64,000 nt of DNA from Primorskyibacter marinus (lineage in GTDB: Bacteria > Pseudomonadota > Alphaproteobacteria > Rhodobacterales > Rhodobacteraceae): the NCBI RefSeq assembly GCF_003313245.1, contig NZ_QJSD01000003.1, positions 62,001-126,000 on the forward strand. Reading direction: 5' to 3'. The notes under the pieces are model-generated. The model was not told the DNA's origin. It made no database searches and saw nothing but the letters and a program-made list of their open reading frames with translations. A program made the translations under genes and the position numbers. The stretch's first letter is position 1. Each line of letters opens with the position of its first letter. Shown here in pieces: positions 16,232 to 23,805 of this stretch.

Positions 16232-16851
16232 CCGAGGAAGCAATGACCGCCACGCCCGACATCATCGCCATCAATGAAGAGGACCGCCTGCGCGCGGACC
16301 TGTACAATTTTCTTGGGCTGCTCCTGTCGCGCCCACCAGATGAGGGCTTATTGATACAGACCGCAGGATTGTCTGGCGATGACAGTGATTTGGGTCAGGC
16401 GATCTCGACCCTTGCCAAATTGGCAAAGCTGACGCGGCCCGCAACGGTCGAAAGCGAATACAACCGCCTGTTCATCGGATTGGCGCGTGGCGAATTGCTG
16501 CCCTATGCCAGTTACTACCTGACTGGCTTTCTGAACGAAAAGCCGCTGGCCACCCTGCGGCAGGACATGTCGGCGCGGGGGCTGGCAAGGGCCGATAACG
16601 TCTTCGAACCGGAAGACAATATCGCCAGCCTGATGGAGATGATGGGCGCGATGATCGTTGGCCGTTTCGGCGTGGCGGCGGATCTCGGCGCACAAAAGAG
16701 CTTTTTCAACAAACATATCGCGCCTTGGGCAGGGCATTTCTTTTCCGATCTGGAGGCGGCGAAAAACTCTGTCTTCTATGCGCCTGTCGGGACGGTCGGG
16801 CGTATCTTCATCGGGGTCGAGACTGACGCCTTTCGGATGAGCGGGGGCTAG
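16228..16851 (+). CDS. TorD/DmsD family molybdoenzyme chaperone
   Basis: A 207-residue all-helical cytosolic chaperone. The family signature is clear: ESEYNRLFIGLARGELLPYASYY followed by TGFLNEKPLATLR near residues 75-110, then EPEDNIASLMEMMGAMI and HIAPWAGHFFSDLE. Such proteins hold a molybdoenzyme and its twin-arginine leader until the cofactor is loaded. Position directly before the TAT peptide and fdhA makes FdhA the evident client. The start overlaps the DUF3306 stop by ATGA; MTATP six codons on is an alternative start. Confidence 0.9.
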   Translation: MTEEAMTATPDIIAINEEDRLRADLYNFLGLLLSRPPDEGLLIQTAGLSGDDSDLGQAISTLAKLAKLTRPATVESEYNRLFIGLARGELLPYASYYLTGFLNEKPLATLRQDMSARGLARADNVFEPEDNIASLMEMMGAMIVGRFGVAADLGAQKSFFNKHIAPWAGHFFSDLEAAKNSVFYAPVGTVGRIFIGVETDAFRMSGG

Positions 16852-16936
16852 TTCCCTCGACATAACATGTCTGCGGGGATTGCCTGCGGGCTCAGAGTGG
16901 CGGGAAACCGCCAGAACCAGTGAGGAGGTACTCACG

Positions 16937-17128
16937 ATGACACGGAAACCCGAGGAGGCAACAAGCCGCCGCGATTTCCTGAAACTGGCCGGAACCACGG
17001 CACCGCTTGCAGCGGTGGCGATTGCGACCGGTGCGACGGAAGCAGAGGCCGCAGCGCCTGACCTGACATCGGAAAAGATGCAGGATACCGCGCATACCCG
17101 CGCTTACTACGCCAGCGCCCGGTTCTGA
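16937..17128 (+). CDS. Small twin-arginine signal protein of formate dehydrogenase loci
   Basis: A 63-residue protein with a twin-arginine leader (SRRDFLKLAG, residues 11-20), a hydrophobic stretch to about residue 38 and a short tail ending AYYASARF. GAGGAGG lies about nine bases before the ATG at 16937. Such short TAT proteins (formate dehydrogenase region TAT target family) are typical just upstream of fdhA; they may be subunits or may help export. It is placed 85 bases after the TorD-type gene and 104 bases before fdhA. Confidence 0.85.
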   Translation: MTRKPEEATSRRDFLKLAGTTAPLAAVAIATGATEAEAAAPDLTSEKMQDTAHTRAYYASARF

Positions 17129-17232
17129 ACCGGATGCAGGATTTGGCCTGAGAACGACTGGTTGCGTGACGCCCGACTGTTCCGGCCTTCTTGTAAACCA
17201 AGCGCGCAAGAGGCGCGTGAAGGGAGAAAACC

Positions 17233-20200
17233 ATGCTTAGGAAAAAGACCAACGGGGTTGCGCGACGCCCCCAACGGACCAGTATCCTGTCGGATGTGAC
17301 ACAGACATCCGTCGACCGGCGCGCATTTCTGCGCGGGTCCGGTCTTGCGATCGGGGGCCTGACGGCGATTGCCGCCACGGGCGGAACGGTCACACAGGCC
17401 AGCGCCCAATCCGCCGTGAGCGGTGCAGTAGAGCTGCGCAAATCCGTCTGCACCCATTGTTCGGTCGGCTGTACCGTTCAGGCCGAGGTGTCGAACGGCG
17501 TCTGGATCGGGCAGGAGCCCGGCTGGGACAGCCCGTTCAACCTGGGCGCGCATTGCGCCAAAGGGGCCTCGGTGCGCGAACATGCGCATGGCGAACGCCG
17601 TCTGAAATACCCGATGAAAAAAGAGGGTGGAGAGTGGAAGCGCATCAGCTGGGAGCAGGCGATCAACGAGATCGGCGACGGCATGATGCAGATCCGCGAG
17701 CAATCCGGCCCGGACAGCGTCTACTGGTTGGGCAGTGCCAAGCACAGCAACGAACAGGCCTATCTGTTCCGCAAATTCGCCAGCTACTGGGGCACGAATA
17801 ACGTGGACCACCAGGCGCGGATCTGCCATTCGACCACGGTTGCGGGTGTTGCGAACACATGGGGCTACGGTGCCATGACCAACAGCTATAACGACATCCA
17901 TAATTCCAAGGCGATGTTTCTGATCGGGTCAAATCCGGCAGAGGCGCATCCGGTGTCGTTGCTCCACCTGCTGAAGGCGAAGGAAGAGAACAACGCGCCG
18001 CTGATCGTATGCGATCCGCGCTTCACCCGCACCGCGGCCCATGCCGACGAATATGTCCGTTTCCGTCCAGGCACCGATGTGGCGCTGATCTGGGGCATCC
18101 TGTGGCACATCTTCGAGAACGGGTGGGAGGACAAAGAGTTCATCCGCACCCGCGTCTGGGGCATGGATCAAATCCGCGAAGAGGTCGCCAAGTGGAACCC
18201 CGATGAGGTCGAGCGTGTCACCGGCACCCCCGGCAGCCAACTGGGCCGCGTCGCCCGGACATTGGCCAACAACCGTCCCGGCACGTTGATCTGGTGCATG
18301 GGGGGAACCCAGCATTCGACCGGCAACAACAACACGCGCGCTTATTGTGTGCTGCAACTTGCGCTGGGCAATATCGGAACCCAGGGCGGGGGTGCCAATA
18401 TTTTCCGTGGACATGACAATGTGCAGGGGGCCACGGATCTGGGTGTTCTGTCGCATACGCTGCCCGGATATTACGGGCTTGCAAAAGGGGCGTGGCAGCA
18501 TTGGGCGCGTGTCTGGGAAGAGGACTTTGACTGGTTGAACGGTCAGTTCCAGACCGTGAAGGGTGCCGACGGCAAGGACAAGAACCTGATGTACGAGACC
18601 GGGATACCGGTGTCGCGCTGGATCGACGGGGTGCTGGAGGACGCCGAAAACATCGACCAGCCCAACAACCTGCGGGCGATGGTTCTGTGGGGGCATGCAC
18701 CGAATTCGCAAACCCGCATGGCCGAAATGAAGACAGCGATGGAAAAGCTGGACATGCTGGTCGTGGTTGACCCGTATCCCACGGTCTCTGCCGTGCTGCA
18801 TGACCGGACCGACGGCGTCTACCTGCTGCCGGCCGCAACCCAGTTCGAGACCTACGGATCGGTCACCGCGTCCAACCGGTCGCTGCAATGGCGCGAGAAA
18901 GTGGTCGAACCGCTGTTCGAATCCAAGCCGGATCAGGAAATCATCGGCCTGTTCGCCAAGAAGTTCGGCTTTCACGACCGCATGTTCCGCAACATCGCGA
19001 TCGAGGAGGACGGCGTCACACCCAATGTCGAGGATACGCTGCGCGAGCTCAATCGTGGCATGTGGACGGTGGGTTATACCGGACAAAGCCCCGAGCGGCT
19101 GAAACTGCATATGGCCAACCAGCACACGTTTGACCGCACCACGCTTCAGGCGATTGGCGGTCCGGCGGATGGCGATTATTACGGTTTGCCATGGCCTTGC
19201 TGGGGTACGGCAGAGATGAACCATCCCGGCACGCCGAATCTGTATGACATGTCCAAGCCGGTGGCGGAGGGCGGTTTGTGCTTCCGCGCCCGTTTTGGCG
19301 TTGAAAGGGACGGTGACAACATGTTGGCCGAAGGCGTGTTCAATCCTGGCTCGGAAATTCAGGACGGCTATCCGGAGTTCACCTATCAGATGCTGGTGGA
19401 TCTGGGCTGGGATGGCGACCTGACAGATGCCGAGAAACGCTCTATCGCGGGGGTGGTCGGTGTCCAGATCGACGGTGGCGTTGGTGAAAGCGACGACGGC
19501 GACGATGGTGCCCCTGGGGGTTTGGCCGCTGCCGATGGAACGCAGGGCGCTGCCGAAGAGGTGGGCGAACAGTCCATGTCGCCCTTCCCGTCGGATTTCA
19601 ACGCCAAGGCCAAGGGCGTCAACTGGAAGACCGACCTGTCGGGTGGCATCCAGCGGGTCGCGATCAAGCATGGCTGCGCCCCTTTCGGCAATGCCAAGGC
19701 CCGCACAGTGGTGTGGACCTTCCCCGATCCGGTGCCTGTCCACCGCGAGCCGCTTTATTCGCCGCGACGCGATCTGGTGGCCGATTATCCGACCTATGAG
19801 GACCGCAAGTTCTATCGCTTGCCGACCATGTATGCCTCGATCCAGAAGCAGGATTTCAGCAAGGATTATCCGATCATCCTGACCTCTGGTCGTCTGGTCG
19901 AATATGAGGGCGGGGGCGAAGAAACGCGGTCCAACCCATGGCTGGCGGAGCTTCAGCAGGACATGTTCGTCGAGATCAACCCGCGCGACGCCAACAATCT
20001 GGGTGTGCGTGACGGGGCGCAGGTCTGGGTCGAAGGTGCCGAAGGGGCAAAGGTCAAGGTGATGGCGATGGTGACACGACGGGTGGGCGAGGGCGTGGCT
20101 TTCATGCCTTTCCACTTCGGCGGCCATTTCCAAGGTGAAGATCTGCGGTCCAAATATCCGGACGGGGCCGACCCCTATGTGCTGGGCGAAAGTTCCAACA

Positions 20201-20280
20201 CCGCCCAGACCTATGGCTATGACAGCGTGACCCAGATGCAGGAGACGAAATGTACTCTCTGCAAGATCATGCCAGCGTAA
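17233..20280 (+). CDS. fdhA: Formate dehydrogenase catalytic (alpha) subunit, TAT-exported, cysteine type
   Basis: A 1015-residue periplasmic molybdo/tungsto-enzyme that oxidises formate to CO2. A TAT motif DRRAFLRG (28-35) precedes the 4Fe-4S ligands Cys73, Cys76, Cys80 and Cys108. The metal-binding residue is Cys198 in ARICHSTTVAG, followed by His199 as in E. coli FdnG, so it is not a selenoprotein: the codon is TGC. Bis-MGD contacts such as LIGSNPAEAHP, VCDPRFTRTA and WCMGGTQHSTGNNN follow, and the C-terminal dinucleotide-binding domain begins near residue 870. An acidic, glycine-rich insert lies at about 745-785. The C-terminus has CTLC. fdhB follows 13 bases later. Confidence 0.95.
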   Translation: MLRKKTNGVARRPQRTSILSDVTQTSVDRRAFLRGSGLAIGGLTAIAATGGTVTQASAQSAVSGAVELRKSVCTHCSVGCTVQAEVSNGVWIGQEPGWDSPFNLGAHCAKGASVREHAHGERRLKYPMKKEGGEWKRISWEQAINEIGDGMMQIREQSGPDSVYWLGSAKHSNEQAYLFRKFASYWGTNNVDHQARICHSTTVAGVANTWGYGAMTNSYNDIHNSKAMFLIGSNPAEAHPVSLLHLLKAKEENNAPLIVCDPRFTRTAAHADEYVRFRPGTDVALIWGILWHIFENGWEDKEFIRTRVWGMDQIREEVAKWNPDEVERVTGTPGSQLGRVARTLANNRPGTLIWCMGGTQHSTGNNNTRAYCVLQLALGNIGTQGGGANIFRGHDNVQGATDLGVLSHTLPGYYGLAKGAWQHWARVWEEDFDWLNGQFQTVKGADGKDKNLMYETGIPVSRWIDGVLEDAENIDQPNNLRAMVLWGHAPNSQTRMAEMKTAMEKLDMLVVVDPYPTVSAVLHDRTDGVYLLPAATQFETYGSVTASNRSLQWREKVVEPLFESKPDQEIIGLFAKKFGFHDRMFRNIAIEEDGVTPNVEDTLRELNRGMWTVGYTGQSPERLKLHMANQHTFDRTTLQAIGGPADGDYYGLPWPCWGTAEMNHPGTPNLYDMSKPVAEGGLCFRARFGVERDGDNMLAEGVFNPGSEIQDGYPEFTYQMLVDLGWDGDLTDAEKRSIAGVVGVQIDGGVGESDDGDDGAPGGLAAADGTQGAAEEVGEQSMSPFPSDFNAKAKGVNWKTDLSGGIQRVAIKHGCAPFGNAKARTVVWTFPDPVPVHREPLYSPRRDLVADYPTYEDRKFYRLPTMYASIQKQDFSKDYPIILTSGRLVEYEGGGEETRSNPWLAELQQDMFVEINPRDANNLGVRDGAQVWVEGAEGAKVKVMAMVTRRVGEGVAFMPFHFGGHFQGEDLRSKYPDGADPYVLGESSNTAQTYGYDSVTQMQETKCTLCKIMPA

Positions 20281-20293
20281 GGAGGAAAACAGA

Positions 20294-20887
20294 ATGGCCA
20301 GAGCTAAATTCCTGTGTGACGCCGAGCGCTGCATCGAATGCAACGCCTGCGTCACCGCGTGCAAGAACGAGCACGAGGTGCCGTGGGGCATCAACCGACG
20401 ACGGGTCGTGACCATCCAGGATGGCGACCCCGGTGAAAGGTCAATCTCGGTCGCGTGCATGCATTGCTCAGACGCGCCCTGCATGGCGGTCTGTCCGGTG
20501 GATTGCTTCTACCAGACCGAAGACGGCATCGTGCTGCATTCGAAGGATCTGTGCATCGGCTGCGGCTATTGCTTCTACGCATGCCCGTTTGGTGCGCCGC
20601 AATATCCGCAGGCCGGCAATTTTGGATCGCGCGGCAAGATGGACAAATGCACCTTCTGTGCCGGTGGCCCCGAGGAGAACAACTCGACCGCTGAATTCGC
20701 CAAATACGGGCGCAACCGGATCGCGGAAGGCAAGCTGCCGATCTGCGCCGAGATGTGTTCCACCAAGGCGCTGCTGGCAGGCGATGGCGATATCGTGTCG
20801 GCCATCTACCGCGAGCGTGTGGTGGCCCGCGGCTTTGGTTCGGGCGCTTGGGGTTGGGGCACGGCCTACGATCAGAAGGGCGGGTGA
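20294..20887 (+). CDS. fdhB: Formate dehydrogenase iron-sulfur (beta) subunit, FDH3 type
   Basis: A 197-residue four-cluster ferredoxin subunit carrying electrons from FdhA to the membrane cytochrome. Four Cys groups are visible: CIECNACVTACKNEH; CMHCSDAPCMAVCPVDC; CIGCGYCFYACPFG; and CTFC with a later CAEMC. This is the FDH3-beta layout. It has no leader of its own, so it is probably exported bound to FdhA by the twin-arginine route. AAGGAGGAAAAC precedes its ATG. A dispersed repeat follows in the 229-base gap before fdhC. Confidence 0.94.
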   Translation: MARAKFLCDAERCIECNACVTACKNEHEVPWGINRRRVVTIQDGDPGERSISVACMHCSDAPCMAVCPVDCFYQTEDGIVLHSKDLCIGCGYCFYACPFGAPQYPQAGNFGSRGKMDKCTFCAGGPEENNSTAEFAKYGRNRIAEGKLPICAEMCSTKALLAGDGDIVSAIYRERVVARGFGSGAWGWGTAYDQKGG

Positions 20888-21005
20888 TCCTTGCGACAGG
20901 CTGGCGGGGGCGTGGCTTTCGCCGGGGCTTGTTCGAACCAAGTTGCGCCATGGTTTCGCGACGGGCGTTTGATATGTCAGACGTCGGCGCAGGTTGAAAG
21001 TGACG

Positions 21006-21060
21006 GAAGCGAGGGGCCAGCCCCTCGCGCTCCCCGGAGTATTTTTACCAAGAAGAAAGG
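21006..21060 (+). repeat. 54-base dispersed hairpin repeat, copy 1 (inside the fdh operon)
   Basis: GCGAGGGG-CCAG-CCCCTCGC forms an eight-base-pair hairpin, followed by the conserved tail CTCCCCGGAGTATTTTTACC and an AAGAAGAA end. Nearly identical copies lie at 34397-34450, 40237-40290 (inverted) and 49318-49371. This copy sits between fdhB and fdhC and could attenuate or stabilise the operon message. Confidence 0.85.
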
Positions 21061-21116
21061 GTGGGGTCATTGATGGCTCTGCGGCCTGTTTTCTTTGGAG
21101 TCTGGAGAAGTGGACA

Positions 21117-22316
21117 ATGTTGCGTCATTTGATGACCGTTCTCATGCTGGTTTTTCTGACCTTGCCCGCTGCGGTGCGTTCGCAGGAAGCTGAAGCACCC
21201 CCGATTGATCGGTCCGCCACGGGCGGGGCGCAGACGCTGGAAGATATTCTGCGACGCCAGAACGGCGAGCCGGTGGATGACATGTTTCGCCGTGAAGCGA
21301 TTGGCGGGGATGCGGTGACCGCGCCCGGACTGGGGCCGTTGGGCGGCGCGTCCGATCCGGAGCTTTGGCGCGCTTTGCGCTATAACGAAGCGGACGTCAC
21401 CACCTCGACGCGCGGTGATCTGGGTAAGGTGCTGGTGCAGGATGGCGGCATGCGGTGGTACGAGGTCCGTCGCGGCCCGCTTGTGACCTATGGCGGCTGG
21501 TTGCTGCTTGGCACGATCGCTGTTCTGGCGGTGTTTTTCCTGCTCCGTGGGCGCGTCCGCATCGAGGGCGAGCAAACCGGCAGGACGGTCACGCGGTTTC
21601 AGGCGTTCGAGCGGTTCTCGCACTGGCTGGTGGCCGGGTCATTCGTGCTGTTGGGGGTGACGGGTCTGGTCACCCTGATGGGCCGGATGTTCATTGCGCC
21701 CTATCTGGGGCTGGAGGCGAACGCGACCCTGCTGACGATTTCCAAGCTGATTCACAACAATGTGGCCTGGGCCTTCATGCTGGGGCTGATCCTCGTATTC
21801 GTCCTGTGGGTCTGGCACAATATTCCCAATCGGCTTGACCTGGTCTGGATTTCGCAGGCGGGCGGCATCATCGGCAACAAGCACCCGCCCGCGAAGAAAT
21901 TCAACGCTGGACAAAAGCTGGTGTTCTGGTCGGTGATCATCCTGGGGGCGTCCCTGTCGGTTTCGGGCTTGTCCCTGTTGTTCCCGTTCGAAATGCCGCT
22001 ATTTGCCAAGACGTTTGGCATCCTCAACGATATGGGTGCGCCCGGTTGGTTTGGTATGGCCCCCTTGCCTGCGTCGCTGGCCCCGCAAGAGGAAATGCAA
22101 CTGGCGCAGCTATGGCACGCCATCGTTGCCTTCGTGATGATGGCGATCATTCTTGGGCATATCTACATCGGCACTCTGGGGATGGAGGGCGCATTTGACG
22201 CCATGGGGTCTGGCGAGGTGGACGAAGCCTGGGCGCATCAGCACCATTCGATCTGGCTGAAAGAGGTAAAGGCAGAAGAAAAGTCCCCGGCCAGCGACGC
22301 CACGCCAGCGGAGTAG
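21117..22316 (+). CDS. fdhC: Formate dehydrogenase cytochrome b (gamma) subunit
   Basis: A 399-residue inner-membrane diheme cytochrome b that takes electrons from FdhB to the quinone pool. It has a signal peptide (about residues 1-22), a ~110-residue periplasmic N-terminal region typical of alphaproteobacterial FdhC, then membrane helices; likely heme ligands are in RFSHWLVAGSF, ILVFVLWVWHNIPNR, AQLWHAIVAF and IILGHIYIGTLGMEGAFDAM. The start at 21117 is supported by GGAGAAG upstream and by the signal peptide; the open frame extends further upstream but through the dispersed repeat. Confidence 0.92.
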   Translation: MLRHLMTVLMLVFLTLPAAVRSQEAEAPPIDRSATGGAQTLEDILRRQNGEPVDDMFRREAIGGDAVTAPGLGPLGGASDPELWRALRYNEADVTTSTRGDLGKVLVQDGGMRWYEVRRGPLVTYGGWLLLGTIAVLAVFFLLRGRVRIEGEQTGRTVTRFQAFERFSHWLVAGSFVLLGVTGLVTLMGRMFIAPYLGLEANATLLTISKLIHNNVAWAFMLGLILVFVLWVWHNIPNRLDLVWISQAGGIIGNKHPPAKKFNAGQKLVFWSVIILGASLSVSGLSLLFPFEMPLFAKTFGILNDMGAPGWFGMAPLPASLAPQEEMQLAQLWHAIVAFVMMAIILGHIYIGTLGMEGAFDAMGSGEVDEAWAHQHHSIWLKEVKAEEKSPASDATPAE

Positions 22317-22320
22317 GCAG

Positions 22321-23640
22321 GTGCAACGCGCGCTTATCCTCGCCATCTGGCTCTGTGCGACCTCTGCGGTGGCACAGGATTTCACCACGCTGAAGGGGCA
22401 TGGCGGCCCGATCATGGGTATTGCCGTGGATGGTGACGGGCGCGTCGCGACTGCCAGTTTCGACAATTCCATAGGCATTTGGGAGGGTGGCATCCCTGAT
22501 TGGCTGGAAGGGCACGCGGCTGCTGTCGGCGTGGTGGCGTTTCGCAGCGACGGGTTGCTGGTGTCAGGCGGCGATGATTTCAGCGTGCGTCTTTGGTCCG
22601 AAGATGGCGTGAGCCGCGTGCTGGGCGAGCATCAGGGAAAGGTCACGGATGTCGCCGTCTCGACCGAAGCCGGGCTGGTCGCGAGTGCGTCCTGGGACGG
22701 AACCATCGGATTGCTGCCGTTGGACGCAGACCGGGCGCCGGCGCTTTACCCGTCGCTGGACGAGCCTGAACCACGGTTTCTGGAGGCACCGGGCGCGGTG
22801 AATGCGGTGGCGTTTCACGGGCCGGATATGCTGTATGCCGGGACGTCCACCGGCGAGTTGATGCGCTATGACCTTGCGGGCGATGCGATGCTGCCTCTCG
22901 TCCGTCACGGCTTTGGTATCAATGAAGTGATCGTGACCGACGGCTGGATTGCTTATGGCGCGGTGGATGGTGCAACCCGGATTGTCGATCACGACGGAAG
23001 CGAGATTGCCGATTTCACGCTCGACCGCCGCCCGATCCTGTCGATGGCCTATCATGCGGACACGCATCAGCTCGCCGTTGGGGATGGCCATGGCTATATC
23101 ATGATGCTGGATACAGCCGACTGGCGCATCTCGCGCGATTTTCGGGCCACGCGCGAAGGCCCGGTCTGGGCGCTTGCGTTTTCGCCCGACGGCGCGACAA
23201 TTTGGGCGGGGGGGCTGGATGATGTGGCGTTCGGCTGGCCCGTCGCCGCATTGGATGCGTTCGAGCCGGGGATTTCCGGCGCGCGCAGTTTCCTGCGCCC
23301 CGCCGAGGACATGAGCAATGGCGAGCGGCAGTTCATGCGCAAATGTTCGATCTGCCACGCGCTTGGGGCGGACGCGTCCCGCAAGGCCGGGCCGAGCTTG
23401 CACGGGCTTTTCGGTCGGCGTGCCGGGACCGTGCCGGGTTACAATTATTCCGCGACACTGACCGGATCGCCGATCCTCTGGGATGAGACAACCGTGGACG
23501 CGCTGTTCGATGAAGGCCCGGACCACTATGTTCCGGGGACAAAGATGCCGATGCAGGTGATCGCAGCACAGCAAGACCGGACCGATCTGATAGAGTTCCT
23601 GAAACAGGCCACGCGCGCATCGGTCGAACATGAGGAGTAG
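22321..23640 (+). CDS. Periplasmic WD40-repeat protein with C-terminal cytochrome c domain
   Basis: A 439-residue exported protein that starts with GTG four bases after fdhC. It has a signal peptide to about residue 19 (SAVAQ), WD40-like blades from 25 to 320 (TLKGHGGPIMGIAVDGDG, ASFDNSIGIWEG, SGGDDFSVRLWSEDG, SASWDGTIGLL), then a class I cytochrome c: CSICH at 342-346 and the Met ligand in GTKMPMQ near residue 400. It is probably an electron acceptor or docking subunit for the formate dehydrogenase, because it is inside the operon; that role is inferred. The fold order (propeller then heme) is seen in other periplasmic redox proteins. Confidence 0.88.
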   Translation: MQRALILAIWLCATSAVAQDFTTLKGHGGPIMGIAVDGDGRVATASFDNSIGIWEGGIPDWLEGHAAAVGVVAFRSDGLLVSGGDDFSVRLWSEDGVSRVLGEHQGKVTDVAVSTEAGLVASASWDGTIGLLPLDADRAPALYPSLDEPEPRFLEAPGAVNAVAFHGPDMLYAGTSTGELMRYDLAGDAMLPLVRHGFGINEVIVTDGWIAYGAVDGATRIVDHDGSEIADFTLDRRPILSMAYHADTHQLAVGDGHGYIMMLDTADWRISRDFRATREGPVWALAFSPDGATIWAGGLDDVAFGWPVAALDAFEPGISGARSFLRPAEDMSNGERQFMRKCSICHALGADASRKAGPSLHGLFGRRAGTVPGYNYSATLTGSPILWDETTVDALFDEGPDHYVPGTKMPMQVIAAQQDRTDLIEFLKQATRASVEHEE

Positions 23641-23646
23641 GGCAAA

Positions 23647-23772
23647 ATGAAATCGATGTTGACCGCCTTTGTCGCCATCGCCGTGATCGGTGTGGGCGCG
23701 CATTTCGCGCTGCAAGAGGTGGGGTTCTCGGCGCAAGAGGTCTTTTCCGGGCCGAGCGTCCGGCTTGACTGA
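23647..23772 (+). CDS. 41-residue single-helix membrane peptide in the fdh operon
   Basis: A short open frame, MKSMLTAFVAIAVIGVGAHF continuing to a stop at 23772, lies six bases after the WD40-cytochrome gene. Residues 3-20 form one hydrophobic helix or uncleaved signal peptide; the remaining 20 residues (ALQEVGFSAQEVFSGPSVR) are polar. GGCAAA just upstream is a weak ribosome site, but spacing, direction and hydrophobic pattern support translation. No family is recognised. It may be a small subunit or a regulator of the complex. Confidence 0.6.
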   Translation: MKSMLTAFVAIAVIGVGAHFALQEVGFSAQEVFSGPSVRLD

Positions 23773-23805
23773 CCTTCACAGGCGTTACGAAGGGGGATCT
23801 TTGCG

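Noticed and set aside
17824-17826. Selenocysteine in formate dehydrogenase
   Set aside because: The metal-ligand codon is TGC (Cys198), not TGA, so no selenocysteine insertion is needed.
17929-20484. Leftward open frame of about 850 codons opposite fdhA and fdhB
   Set aside because: It is the antisense shadow of high-GC coding sequence; its product is His/Arg-rich with no family, while the rightward strand encodes complete, recognisable subunits.
20994-22316. Longer N-terminus (440 residues) for FdhC
   Set aside because: The extra residues are encoded by the 54-base dispersed repeat; the signal peptide begins at the ATG at 21117.
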